DNA of 64,000 nucleotides from Guillardia theta CCMP2712 (taxonomy: Eukaryota > Cryptophyceae > Pyrenomonadales > Geminigeraceae), in NCBI RefSeq assembly GCF_000315625.1, contig NW_005434627.1, forward strand, positions 333,850-397,849. The letters run 5' to 3'. The position numbers and the translations under genes were made by a program. The notes below the pieces were generated by a model, which made no database searches, was not told where the DNA came from, and worked only from the letters and a program-made list of their open reading frames with translations. Below, piece by piece: positions 11,822-22,986 of this stretch; position 1 is the first letter of the stretch; the number at the start of each line of letters is the position of its first letter.

Positions 11822-11948
11822 GCTTACTCTTCTTGAGCATCCTCTACTGCTGGAATCCGCTCTCCCACTCCATCCCGTTTCTCCTCCTTCCTCCATGTCT
11901 TTGCTTAGCTCTCGTTGCTGATGCTATCGAGGAGCATGAATAGCAAGC

Positions 11949-13256
11949 ATGAAAGTTTACAGCATCATGCTTCTCCTACTCTCTGTATCAGCTCTCGACA
12001 AAGGTGAGCAGCTTCTGCATCCTCCCAGAGATTGACGGTGCGGTGCTGTAAGACGACAGGGGATCGTTGGAACCTCGAAAGTGCTACCATTGCGGTACTC
12101 GATTTGATGATGGTTTGCGATTTGACAGTCAGACAGGCGCAGAGAAGGTCAAGTACGGAGTGACAGCTGCCAGGCTGAGCGAGAATGTCAATCACTCTCA
12201 ACCTCTCTTCGATCAAGGGAATTCCTCCAACTACGACTGGCTCGCGTTGTTCTGCCGCAGCTGCGCAAAGACGAGGTCTGGATCATTCCATGGGGGGGAA
12301 CGATGTACTGACATGCAAACATCAGAAGCTACAAGGATGACGTCTGCTTCAGCGCAGCCTTGGAAACCCTCACTAAGAAATGCAGACGATGCTCGTGAGC
12401 TGTTTGTTCTACATCCCCCTGCTCTTTGACTGCGGTGCATCCAGACGGCGAGCGAGTTTCGGTAGGGCGGAAGGAGTAGCAAGGCATTGCCGGTCGCATA
12501 GGAGTATGGGAGAGATCGATATAGCGTGAGCTGCCTTGCGAGTTGGGGGGGGATGGGGGACTCAAGATTCTTGTCAGGAATCGAGGAAAGCTTTGCATGA
12601 TGCCCAACTGCACGACCCTCGCACGTTACAGAAAGAAGACAGGGGAGCGACGAAGGTTCTGCTGGATTCATTCCAATCCTGGTAGCGCACTTGAGGTGGC
12701 GATCTGATATCGAGCGGCAGTATGACGCTTGTCGCTCAGGCGAGATCAAGATCTCCTCGCAGCAATGCCACCACCCGGAAGGATGCTTGAAATACGTGAA
12801 CCTCGCCCCTCTCTTTCCGCTTCGCCTCTAACCTCCTTGACCTACAGCCGTCGTTTGGACTGAGCAACGGAAGTGCCTGCTTCTGCAAGTTGCACAAGTC
12901 CATCGCACATGTGAACATCCGGAGAAGTATGAAGGAGAAGGATGTAAGCAACACTTCATGGAGGGCGGTGAAGAGCTGAGAGTAAGAGACATCAAAGGTG
13001 CGATCGGATCAGCGAGTCACTGATATCAAAGAGGTCTCTCATCAGACTTCGCGCCCCTGACATTGATCGGCGAGCGAGAATGAATCCGCGAGGCTCTTCT
13101 ATGTACAACATGCCATCTTCTTTTTAGCAAGAATGCCAACATGCGGACAACATGAGAAGACTGAAGGAAAAGGATCCAAGTTGGGCCTATTTTCTCCCGG
13201 TACCTTTCTTCTTGCTGCTTGAAAACCTGACAGACGTGTCACCGATGACTATATGA
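11949..13256 (+). CDS. Cysteine-rich protein with EsV-1-7-like repeat(s), possible signal peptide
   Basis: Exon 1 (11949-12001) encodes a signal-peptide-like start, MKVYSIMLLLLSVSALDK. With consistent phases it can join an exon carrying KCYHCGTRFDDG, then CRSCAKTR/SYKDDVCFSAALE...KKCRRC. Further on, an exon at about 12550-12691 encodes LCMMPNCTTLARYRKKTGE..FCWIH. This has the exact spacing C-x4-C-x16-C-x2-H of the EsV-1-7 motif, known from the Ectocarpus IMM family. A second, looser module (CHHPEGC..., FGLSNGSACFCKLH) is split by an intron near 12798-12845. The last exon (about 13130-13256) ends in a TGA. Signal peptide and EsV-1-7 part might belong to two adjacent genes, because the exon(s) between 12400 and 12550 were not resolved. 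Function of the domain is unknown; IMM acts in development of brown algae. Confidence 0.6.
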
Positions 13257-13319
13257 TAGGAGGAGGGTTGATGATGATGATGAGAAGGAAGAGAAGATTT
13301 AAGAAGAGAGCGAGTGCTC

Positions 13320-16300
13320 TTACGCTGTAGGCGTCGCGCCGAATCCAGCTCCTGGCACGTTCAGTCTCAACGACCTTGAAATCAAAGAAGGATTTGCGAA
13401 AGCAAGCATCAAAGGAGGAGCGCACGCATGCAAAGAAGAGAAAGTTTTCAACCAGTTCCGAAGGTTGAGGCGCCGAGACCCCCGAAGCCCCCGAAGCCCG
13501 CTCCTGTGCTCTGACCGGCAGCCCCGAAGCCTCCTCCTGTTGCCCCCCCCAAGGTGCTGCCCCCAAACCCGAACCCTCCTCCTGTTGAGGCCCCTGCTGT
13601 TGCGCCTGCCGTCCCAAAGCTGGAGGAGGAGCCGAATCCCCCGACCCCTCCTGTGGAGCCGAATGCTCCTCCAGTCTGGCCGAACCTTCAAAGGAGCATG
13701 TCAGCAGAAAGTAATTCTAGGATGCAGCCCATCACGTTGACGCTCCGAAACCTCCCGAAGTTGAAGCGCCGAAGGTCGACGACCCGAAAGTGGAGGCTGT
13801 GAACAAGCCTGAGAGAGCGAGAGAGCCCCGATGGAATCGCCGGCAAGGAGACAGGGAGAGAAGAGTGAAGAGGAAGGGAGAGGAACAGGACAGGACGAAT
13901 AAACATGCTCCTTCACACAGGTTTACCTGTAGACCCTCCGAAGCCTCCGGATGTCGAACCGAAAGCCCCTGATGTCGAACCAAAGGGACCAGCGGCAGCC
14001 TGAGCGACAGATTAGTTGAAGGCATTGATGTGGGGGAGAGAAAGAAAGGAGCGTGTACCGTGGGTGCTGCGCCTTGTGCAGCCACTGGTGGCTTCGTGGT
14101 TGACTGCACCAGATGTGCGTCTAGTCCGATCGCTTCCTCTAGGTGCGGGCTAGCAGGTAGCATGAGCCAGCAGCTGGGGTTGCGGAGAGAGCCACCTTGC
14201 TGACGGGTGGATGATCGGATCCTCCAGGCCGATCTGAATGGAGAAAGCGAAGATAGGCTCGAGAGCGAGCTGCACGTCTCCCTCTGCAAACAGCCTCCTC
14301 AAGGTGTTGGCAACCTGTGGAATTCGTGAGCTGGGCTAACTTCAGAGCTGGTGAATGAAACCTGCGAAGACGGGAAGCCAGGCTGATCACCTTCCTCGAT
14401 GCAGAAGATGACGGCGTTGTCCATAGGATCCACCTGGTAGCAGCAGTCTCGTGAGTATCAACACGTTTGATCGTGTCAAACTTTTGAGCGGCAATGAAGG
14501 ACGATTGTCAAAGGCAAACAACACGCAACTTCATTCCTGTTCCCCTTGTACTCTCACCTGTAATATCCTGAGCCTCTGCGTCTTAACCGTGACCTGTGCT
14601 CCCCACAAGTCAGGAATGCACCTCATGTAGTGAGTGGGTGGCCACCTTATGGGCCAGAGCATCACGGAATCTCTCTTGATTGAATTTCAGTCCAGTCACA
14701 GAGACCTTGACATAAGGATCATGTTCACTCGTCAAACTTGACAACCAGCCTCCACCTGCAGTATGACTTTGATCGCCTCACTCTGTGAGAAGACGTCTCT
14801 GGCATGAGGGTCGTAGGTTCGAGCAAGGGACATGAACAGCTCCCTGCTCCTCTCCGCCTGCAAGGAAGGTGAGGATCAGGCGTCAACCCCTCCATATGGG
14901 GAGGACCTGAGAGTGAAGTGCAGCAACTTTGGCGCTCATCGCGTTCCAGAAGCTTTCTGACTGCCAGAAAACCTGCAACATATATCATAAGACGGGAAGA
15001 GTCGTCACCGTCCCATCTCACCTGCTCGATGAGTTCTGGCGGGTACGATGAAGGTCTTGCGATGGAGCCTTCCAGGATCTCCTCCAGGTCAACCATGACG
15101 GCCTTTGTCAAGGAAAGTCAAAGCAGTTAGAATACTTCATGAAGTTTGACAACCTCCATCTCGTGACTTGACTCCTCCAGGTCCGATGCGAGGTCAGCAA
15201 AATACTGCCAGCAACTTCCCTGCGTCCTTCCACCAACGCCATGGCCCCAGTGTGCAACTAAGGGATTCTTGAGCTGAACACCAAGGGCGAACAGCTACAT
15301 ACCTCCGTGATGATGAAGATTTGAGCGAAGAGTCTGCATGTATCTCGAGTTACGATCAACTTCTTGCTGCAGCTTGTCCAGATGCCTGGTAGGGACGAGC
15401 AGTCAGCCGCACAACATCGAGATGCTGACTCCTTGATACCTTCTGTCATACTTGAGCGATGCCTTTAGAGCTGACAACCTATAGAGAGACTGAGAGGGCA
15501 TGCATGCGATAAAAGATGCGGATACCAATGCCGCAGCCGTGAAGCATTTCTTCGGACGTCTGCTGCCTTGTCATTCAAGCCTGGCAGCTTCGTCAATGAC
15601 TGGAACTAAACGACTCAAACATCACTCGTCTCCCTATTCGTGTTCGAAGCCTCACGTCCTGAAGGTATGCCATGTAACGAATTCCCTGGTTCCATCGGAA
15701 TCACCTGTCTGGAATCGTGCTTGTCCATTTTGCCTTCGGTGAAGAATGTCCCAAATTTCCTGGTGCAATGTTAATGACTTCGGGTCACACTTCCAAAAGC
15801 AAGGGTGACCTGCGCCTGCTGTTTGCACTCATTTACATGTTTCTGGTGTTGTTTTATCTTGGCCTGGAGAACCAATCAGCATGTTCTCAGCTAGCAGATA
15901 AGGTCTACTTGAACAAGAGGCGGCATGTGTTTGAACTGCGTCCTCCATGTGATGTTCTTTGGGGGCTGAGGGCAGAAAAAGTCAATCATGGCTCATGAGC
16001 CCTGGTAGAGTTGCCAACCTGCTCTCCATGCGTCTTCCAGGAAGATGCCTGCGCTGCCTGACAAGTCCAACCACATCATATCATTCGCCACACTCCAACA
16101 AGAGGAAAAATCCACCTGCGGGTTGGCCATGGCAGCCCCTGGCTGACCCCCGAAGCCCCCGCCGAAGCCCGATCCCCCAGAGCCGAACATTCCAGGAGAC
16201 GAAGAGGCACCTGTAGTGCCTCCGAACCCGAAGGATCCGAACCCAGGTTTAGCAGCTGTGGACGGAGAGCCGAACCCTCCGAACCCTCCTCCTGTGCTGG

Positions 16301-16840
16301 GGGCCCCGAAGCCTCCACCCGTATTTGCCCCGAATCCCCCGAAGCCTCCACCCGTATTTGCCCCGAATCCCCCGAAGCCTCCACCCGTGCTCGGAGCACC
16401 AAACCCTCCTCCTGTACTCGCTCCGAATCCCCCGAAGCCTCCTCCTGTACTGGGAGCTCCGAAGCCTCCTCCTGTGCTGGGAGCTCCGAAGCCTCCTCCT
16501 GTGCTCTGCGTTGCACCAAACCCCCCGAACCCCCCCCCGGTGCTCGGTGCCCCAAAACCTCCTCCTGTACTCGCTCCGAAGCCCCCGAAGCCCCCACCTG
16601 TGCTTGGAGCTCCAAACCCTCCTCCTGTGCTCTGAGTGGCACCGAAGGCTCCGAAGCCTGTAGACGTTTGCTGCCCTGTGCTGGCGGATGCGAAAGAAAA
16701 CGAAGATGAGGACGTCGCTCCCCCGAACCCGAACCCGCCGCCGGTGCTGGACTGGGGCTATGATAGATATAGTGAACAAACCCGTCAGGAGAGCGCAAGA
16801 GAATTGAACCTCAACTCACCTTAGAGAACCCGAAATTCAT
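13320..16840 (-). CDS. FG-repeat nucleoporin, Nup58/Nup45-like
   Basis: Channel nucleoporin of the nuclear pore, by architecture: FG domain, coiled coil, FG domain. Exon 1 (16840-16820) encodes MNFGFSK. Exon 2 (16757-16116) is a dense FG domain with repeats such as GGGFGAPSTGGGFGGFGAST. The middle exons (about 16000-14725) give LDKLQQEVDRNSRYMQTLR, YFADLASDLEESSHEMEV and a segment ending DPHARDVF. These parallel the Nup58 central coiled coil (...NTLNIDKLK..., ...DYF..LV..FE..., ...GDAVDVF). C-terminal exons (about 13990-13322) are again FG-rich (GPFGSTSGAFGSTSGGFGG, STFGTG). The exons between 14700 and 14040 (one encodes VANTLRRLFAEGDVQLALEP) are clearly coding but not recognised. A second gene inside this span cannot be excluded. 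The last splice before the stop at 13320 was not fixed. Confidence 0.72.
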
Positions 16841-17767
16841 GGTGCTTCTAGTCTCCCTTCAACCGTGCGACGAAAATCCCTTGCTCTTGCTGTGCAATTA
16901 CCGTCCTAAGGTCTTCACCTAGACATGTAGCGACTAAAGGCAAAGTCAGAGCATTCAATGGCATGCAATCTCTTCCGCAAGCTCCTCCTTGCAAACCCCT
17001 CAGCCACTCCCCTCTCCACCTCCACAGTCCTGCATCTTGGTTGACAAGGCTCAAGATTTGAATCTTTATCTTCTTATCTTGTCCGACCCCTGCCAAACAA
17101 CATCCCCATAGGGCTATCTGCTGTCCAGACATGAGCGTTGCACGGCTTCCATCCTAATCCTACCACTTCCATCCTCTCCTCTCGCTCCCCTCTCGCTCCC
17201 CTCTCGCTCCCCTCTCGCTCCCCTCTCGCTCCCCTCCTCTTCCCGCCTGCGTGTCCCGTGCCAGTTAAAAAACGGTTAAAATATCGTTATCGGTTTTGTT
17301 CTGTGTAAGGAACATTGATTGGTGATTTGGAAGGAACAAGCTCGAAGAGACAAAGGGCAGCGCCCATGGCAAGCCACTGAATGTAAGAGGAGGGTCAAGA
17401 GGAGGAGGAGGAGGAGGTGGTGGTGGTCGAGGAGGTGGAGGAGGTGGAGGAGGTGGTGCAGGAGGAATATGTGGAGGAGGAGGCGGAGGATGTGTTGGTC
17501 TTGATGGTGGCGGAGGAGGAGGAAGCGAGGTTTTGGGGCTGGCAATGGGAGAGACAGAGAGACGATGATGAGGGAGGGGTACAAAAATGGAATTGAAAGG
17601 CGGGGAATCATGAGCAGCATTGAGAGCAGGACAGTATTTGTGGCTTGAGGTTTCACGACCAGCTGGAAAAGGATGCTGACGACTGTGCAGACAGCTTCTC
17701 TTGCCTTCACCCGTGACAGTTGGATCCTGATCTGTACACCGACAGCAGTCAGCAGCACCAACAAGCC
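16841..17767. other. Intergenic with low-complexity tracts
   Basis: Holds five copies of an 11-mer (CTCCCCTCTCG) near 17175-17240 and a GGA/GGT-rich purine tract at 17396-17525. Both strands show open frames here (a Pro-rich one on minus), but they follow the simple repeats and show no domain. It probably contains the divergent promoters of the nucleoporin (-) and of the gene starting at 17768 (+). Confidence 0.5.
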
Positions 17768-20700
17768 ATGGCGATGGTGAGTGTTGTAGAGACAAGAATC
17801 GAGCTTGCAACTCGTGATGGTCTCGCACAGAGAAATATCTTGGTGTTCTCCATCATCTTCACCGTCGCTGCGCTCCTTGGTCTCATTGTGAGTGCCTCTC
17901 CTCCCCGCCGCACAAGTCGCTGAGCATCATGCAGGTCATCAGCCAGCCTCAAGCGCACACGTCCGTTCTCAGAGACGCCGACGACGATGCTTTCTTCGCA
18001 GGTTGATGTGGAGGCTCACTGATGAGCTCGGTTCTGATCGATGAGTATGTGGAGCAGGGTCGCGCGAGCTCGCTCGGCAGGGGGATCGGGACATGAAGAG
18101 GAGTGGGCAGGCGATGGACTCAGGGTACCTGGTGTTTGTTCTTGATGCCTCGATGACTCTCAATACTCAGAGACGTCCGACTGGCCATGTCGTTGAGCAA
18201 GGATGCTGCCCGGTCAGTCTCTGATATCTTGTTGGCACCTGGGTTACTGGAGTTGCAGCGCATATCATAAGGCACTTGCCGACCGACGATACCGCACTGC
18301 GATGGCCGTGCAGAAGGAGCTGCAGGAGGCGCTCAAAGTACGAGCCTGCCTCAGGCAGTCAGAGGATGATGTCTGACGGCCCGGCATCAGGCGAAGGAGA
18401 CGGAGAAGATCGAAAGGATGGACAACATGCTGGAGAGAGCGGAAAAGATCAGAGACGCTGCTGTGAGACGCGCTAACGCCTTGAAGGAGCATGTATGTTG
18501 TTTCATCTGTCCTCCTTCGTTCAGCAACCCTCTGCCAGCCTTGCCCTCTGACTGTTATCCTCAAACTCCTTGAGAAATGCGCAGTTGTTGATCTTCCTGC
18601 AGATCACACCTTCTACCATCCTCCAAACCTCAGATCATGAAATGCCGGCCAAGGGTACAAATGCATGAGAGCTGCGATATGAGAATCATGACGACTTCTT
18701 TCAGACAAGTTGTCTGCTCAGATAAAGCTGTTGATGAAGAATCAAAAGCTCATTGGTATCAAACCAACTCAATTGGATGAGGATCAATCCGATTCTAGCC
18801 AACCTGTGCCCAAAGTGTTGGATTGGTATGCATTCTCAAGCTATGCTGACCTATATCTGATTTCCGTCGTCTAGTGGACCATTGGCGAATGATTGCAACA
18901 CCAAGCAAGGAGGAGAGTATTACATCCACAAGCAGGGCAAGACCCAGCAGGATCAGCCTCAAGCATCGAAGTCTGAAACCTCCGAAGCGAAGGCCGATGG
19001 GTCTCGAGTCTCGATGCTCTCTGCGACTTCTCGTCGCCCCAAGAGCTTTTTCAGCGGCTTCAAGTTGTTGAAGCACGTGAGCGCAGCAGAGCGACAGCAT
19101 CAACGTGAAGCTCTTCTGAGCCCCAAGACCTCGCAAGGCAACTCCGATCAGTTCCTCAAGTCCCTCGCCACTGGTTTCCTCACGCCTCGCGCACATACAA
19201 GCTCGAAGGGAATGAGGGCGATGAGAGGGCAAGAGCTGTACGAGGGCTCCAAGAAGGTGAGGCGTCGGTGATGAGGCGGGTCCCCTGTAATCCTCCGCAG
19301 CTTTCGGTCCTCGCGCAGATGAACGACCTCGACGTCGAACAGGCGAAGCTGAACAAGTAGGAGACGATCGGCAGCTTGTCTTGAGCTGACCAGCCGCTGC
19401 AGGCAACGAGAAGATCTCATCCGATCCCACCTGAGTTCCGCCAAGGATCAGTGAGCGACTCATCGATCTCGCGGGAGCTGCTGACGTCTTCATTCAGCAC
19501 GATCCTGGTGGATCGCATGGTGATGCAGTGGGTTCCTCGCGGAATGCTCGCCATCCCTTCCTCGCTCAGCTTCACTCCCGTCGACGCTTCGGAGAAGTCC
19601 AACGTGAAGGCAGAGGATGCCAACAAGATTCGCGTCGCTGCCTCGGGAGTGTCCCTGGAGGAAGCGTTAGGGGAGGTGAACAAGCAGCAGGTGGCCATTA
19701 ACAAGAACCGCCTGGTGACTTTGCGCTGCTGGGGATGCCATCAGGGTCTGACTAGCTGCCTATCAGGTCCTGATGCAGCAGATTCACACGTCCAACCCGA
19801 ACACGCTCATTGAGGAGGCGGCAAAGGCGGGAGAGGCAGTTCCAGTTCTAGTCCAGCTGCCCTCGACTCCTGAGGTACCTTGACGAGCCTGAGGCTGCTG
19901 GATGAGTTTGAATGTGCAGGACAAGGCGAAGGATCTGAAGAGGAAGCTGTTCAAGAATCACTTCGACGAAGCGACCAAAGCCTTCGAGGTGCTTGTTCAT
20001 GACAACAGCGAAAGCGCATCGGCTCATCTCCTCGGCAGGCCGCAAACAGCGCCTTCAAGGTTGCAGCGAAGGGGGGAGCCGCAAATCCAGTGGTGGGCAA
20101 GACTGAAGTGAGCAAGGAGAGTCACAAGGCCGAGACTGTCGCTGCTGTGCCTGTGGCTGCAGCTGCTCCTGCTGCCGTCAAGAAGTCTCATGTAGTCCAG
20201 TCGGCCTTGCCGCAGGAGCCCAAGAAGGTCCAGACAGAGGAGAAGAAGCCCGAGGAGGAGCATGCGGCTAAAAGCGCAGAGAGCATCAAGAAGTCTTCGA
20301 AAGCTGAAGAAACTCAGGAGAAGAAAAAAGGGCTGGTCACGTACGATGCGGTGAAGGCTGCTCAAGATCTCACCGGGTGAGGCATCGATGTCGCCATGCT
20401 CGCCCTCCACCTGCTCATCTCGTGGGTTCAGGTTCTTCGATGACCTCATCGCTAAGAGAGTCGCTGTTGGAGGGGTACGGCCTCCTACAGTTTCCTCCTC
20501 TCCTGCCTCTCCTGCCAGCCAGCCTGCTCGCTCCCTCGCTCCCTCGCTCCCTCCGTTCCCTGCTCACAGCGACGCAGGGCCACAAGTCCTCGCAGGCTGA
20601 AAAGACTCACAAGCATCAACTCTCTGGGCTCGAGCTGGAGAGGAAGGTGAGCAGCGTCTCGCGCATGCTTGTCTGCACCTCACAGGAAGAGCAGAAGGAG

Positions 20701-21080
20701 GACGATCTCATCTCGAAGCAAGAGCAGGAGGACATCAGTGGTGAGGCTGCAGGGAGATTCTTGCTTCGGCTCTGACGAGGATGGGTCAGTGGCGCAGCTG
20801 GAGAAGGAGCGGCAGTACGTGATCAAGAGCGGGCAGCCAGCGGCATACGTGGGGAACGAGCTCAAGGTGAGAGGAGGATCGGGAAGATGGAAGGAAGGAG
20901 AGAAGATGAGACGAGAAAAGGGAGCAGATTGAGCGTTGCAGGGGATGAGGTTGTGAGAGGGGGTGAGGGGACCGAGCCGGGTCAAGATCTTCCAGCTGTT
21001 GATTGTTGATGCTGCAGCACAAATCTGCGGAGGAGTCCAGGAAAGAGCTCAATGACTTCTATAACAGTCTCTCGCACTAA
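17768..21080 (+). CDS. Single-pass membrane/coiled-coil protein of unknown function (many exons)
   Basis: The start is at the ATG 17768 (MAMVSVVETRIELATRDGL); an N-terminal hydrophobic helix follows, ILVFSIIFTVAALLGLI. Later exons are joined by short introns. They encode helical, charged sequence: DVRLAMSLSKDAAR; YHKALADRRYRTAMAVQKEL; ETEKIERMDNMLERAEKIRD; KLSAQIKLLMKNQKLIGIKP; a Ser/Lys-rich part (18882-19255); LSVLAQMNDLDVEQAKLNK; ILVDRMVMQWVPRGMLAIPS; an Ala/Lys/Glu-rich linker (20039-20379); and a final helix HKSAEESRKELNDFYNSLSH before TAA at 21080. Frames agree at most joins (for example AAC-AA|G and GAT-CA|C). Exon 2, right after the membrane helix, is not resolved. No family recognised. 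The basic/acidic low-complexity parts suggest a scaffold or tether. Confidence 0.65.
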
Positions 21081-21201
21081 GGACGAGAAGTGGGTCAGGA
21101 TCGTGCCATTACTAGGAGACACTGCTGAGGCTGTAAAGCGTTTCAGCTCGTCTCAGCTTAACTTTAGAAACATCCAGTGAAAGTTTGCTACTTCTAACTG
21201 T

Positions 21202-21256
21202 GATCATCCGATCAGAGTCCGATCATCCGACTCAGAGTCCGATCATCCGATCAGAG
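21202..21256. repeat. Three tandem copies of a 19-20-bp unit
   Basis: GATCATCCGATCAGAGTCC is repeated with one inserted base in copy 2 and a truncated copy 3. It lies at the left of a small GC-rich island (about 21280-21430) in the gap between the coiled-coil gene and the tRNA. Confidence 0.85.
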
Positions 21257-21433
21257 GAGTCCGGCTCAGGCAAACTTTGAAAAGTTTGACTCGACTCTGT
21301 CGGAGTGATGATCCTTTAAAAGTTGGCAGCGGCCCTCGGCCGTCCTGCGCCGTGCCGCGATAACGCTATGTCCGTCCCGTACGCAGTGGTACGGTCCTTT
21401 GACCGGGGTTCCACTCAGTATTGCCCCGGCACT

Positions 21434-21475
21434 GGCAAAATTTTTGCAGACTGCGGCAAAATTTTTGCAGACTGC
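21434..21475. repeat. Perfect 21-bp tandem duplication downstream of the tRNA
   Basis: GGCAAAATTTTTGCAGACTGC occurs twice head to tail (21434-21454 and 21455-21475). Each copy contains a short palindrome, GCAAAATTTTTGC. It lies 3' of the tRNA, on its transcribed side. Confidence 0.9.
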
Positions 21476-21492
21476 GGGAGGTAGCGGACCTT

Positions 21493-21497
21493 AAAAA
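21493..21497 (-). terminator. Pol III terminator
   Basis: TTTTT on the minus strand, 13 nt after the 3' end of the tRNA-Arg gene. This is the usual signal for RNA polymerase III release. Confidence 0.75.
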
Positions 21498-21510
21498 GGA
21501 ACCGTTGGTT

Positions 21511-21582
21511 ACCACCACACGGACTCGAACCGTGAATCTCCTGCTCCGTAGGCAGGCGCCTTGTCCATTGGGCCATGGCGGC
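21511..21582 (-). tRNA. tRNA-Arg (anticodon ACG)
   Basis: 72 nt, no intron. Acceptor stem GCCGCCA pairs with TGGTGGT (two G-U pairs). The anticodon arm CCTGC-CTACGGA-GCAGG gives anticodon ACG (read as ICG, arginine CGN). The T arm is CACGG-TTCGAGT-CCGTG and the D arm has GCCC facing GGC. CCA is not encoded, as expected for a nuclear tRNA. T5 follows on the minus strand. Confidence 0.95.
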
Positions 21583-21946
21583 TTACCTACCTCGTGGAGT
21601 GCTGGTATAAGAATGACGCCATGCAGCAGTGGATGGCACGGGAAGAGGTGGAGGGAGAGACAAGGGATGGAAACGAGAGGAGACAACGGTGTAGGAAGTG
21701 AAGGGCAGGACAAGTACAGCGGGAGAGGGAGGATAGGGACACTTGAGCTTTTTCATATCAGCAAGTTAGAAGAGAAATGGATGTTGCTGCTAGCAAGGCT
21801 ACTTTTAGCAGGAGAGATTTTGAGGGAGGGTATGGAGATCGGGAGGGGCGGGTAAAGTAGAGATGAGGACATATGAAATAGCGAGTAAGCTTGTAGCTCT
21901 CTTGAGTGGGTCAGTGAGTCAGTGAGATGTATGACTTCAAACAAAT

Positions 21947-22800
21947 ATGTTTTGTTCTGATTGTTGGGAACAGGCGAAGTCGTTTATGAAACCTGCTGTA
22001 CCTGCTCTGCTATTCATTGACCACCTCTTCTCCTGCTATACCAGACGCGTTCACTCTGCCGTTCAGATGAAGAGGATTTCTTACCAGGTAGGAAGCGGAA
22101 AGGTCGCCATATCCCAAGGAGACATCACCAAGTTCAAAGGCGACGCCATCGTCAACGCAGCCAACGAGCGCTGTCTAGGAGGAGGAGGGGTAGACGGAGC
22201 GATCCATCGAGCAGCAGGGGAGGAGCTGTACCAGGCCTGCCTGAAGCTCGAAGAGGTGGAGGAGGGGGTGCGATGCCCGACCGGTCAAGCCGTCATAACT
22301 CCGGGGTTCAAGCTCGACGCTAAGAACGTCATCCATACCGTAGGGCCCAACCTTTCCGGGAGAGAGGACGTGGGCAGGGCAGCGACGGACGACACGCTCC
22401 TCGAGTCCGCCTACCGCTCAAGCTTGCAGCTCGCCAACGAGGTCTTGACGTCTCCTCCTCGTTACTCGGCTGAGCCTTCCCCTGCAGCATAACCTCAAGA
22501 GCATCGCCTTCCCGGCTATCAGCTGTGGGGTCTTCGCCTACCCTGTGAAAGAAGCAGGAACGCTCTCTCACTTGTACTCGATGCGGCTGTTGGTGACGCT
22601 TGAGCAGCTGACAAGGCCATGAAGACAACCAAGGAGTACATAGGCAACTTGTCGCTGGTTGAGTTTGTTATGTTCGACAAGGTTTGTTGTGTCTGTGATG
22701 CTGCGATCTCCCTTGAGAAAGCCTTTAGGACAAGTATCTTGCGTTCAAGTCAGCAGCAGATGACGTCTTTGAATCGAAGGCGGAGGATGATGAGTTGTAA
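21947..22800 (+). CDS. Macrodomain (ADP-ribose-binding / hydrolase) protein
   Basis: MacroD-like protein that binds ADP-ribose and may remove it from proteins. The first exon (21947-22441) shows the family signature: [20 protein letters not shown], then [25 protein letters not shown] and VIHTVGP. Exon 2 (22488-22557) gives [15 protein letters not shown], exon 3 (22608-22681) [20 protein letters not shown], exon 4 (22729-22800) the acidic C-terminus. The hydrolase-type [10 protein letters not shown] loop is intact. The ~40-residue extension before the domain ([13 protein letters not shown]...) could be an organelle presequence; a shorter start at 22068 (MKRISYQ) is possible. The intron 22558-22607 lacks a GT or GC donor (see findings). 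Confidence 0.93.
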
Positions 22801-22986
22801 AGGCACACTGAACTTAGAACATCGTTTTACCCACATTGACTATAACCTGATAGAAATGAAACAACATCACATCGCCTTGACAAACATCATATCAATACAA
22901 CATAAACATTCAACATAACCTCAACATAACTTCTCACAAAGAGTCTCGTCGCCTCTTCATCCCCCGACCCGACTGTTATCTTCATA

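Noticed and set aside
16848-17132. 94-codon minus-strand frame just upstream of the nucleoporin start
   Set aside because: Its stop lies 8 nt before the nucleoporin ATG, in what should be that gene's 5' UTR; it shows no domain.
17265-17828. Long proline-rich open frame on the minus strand
   Set aside because: It mirrors a GGA/GGT simple repeat, has no domain or splice context, and overlaps the likely promoter and first exon of the plus-strand gene.
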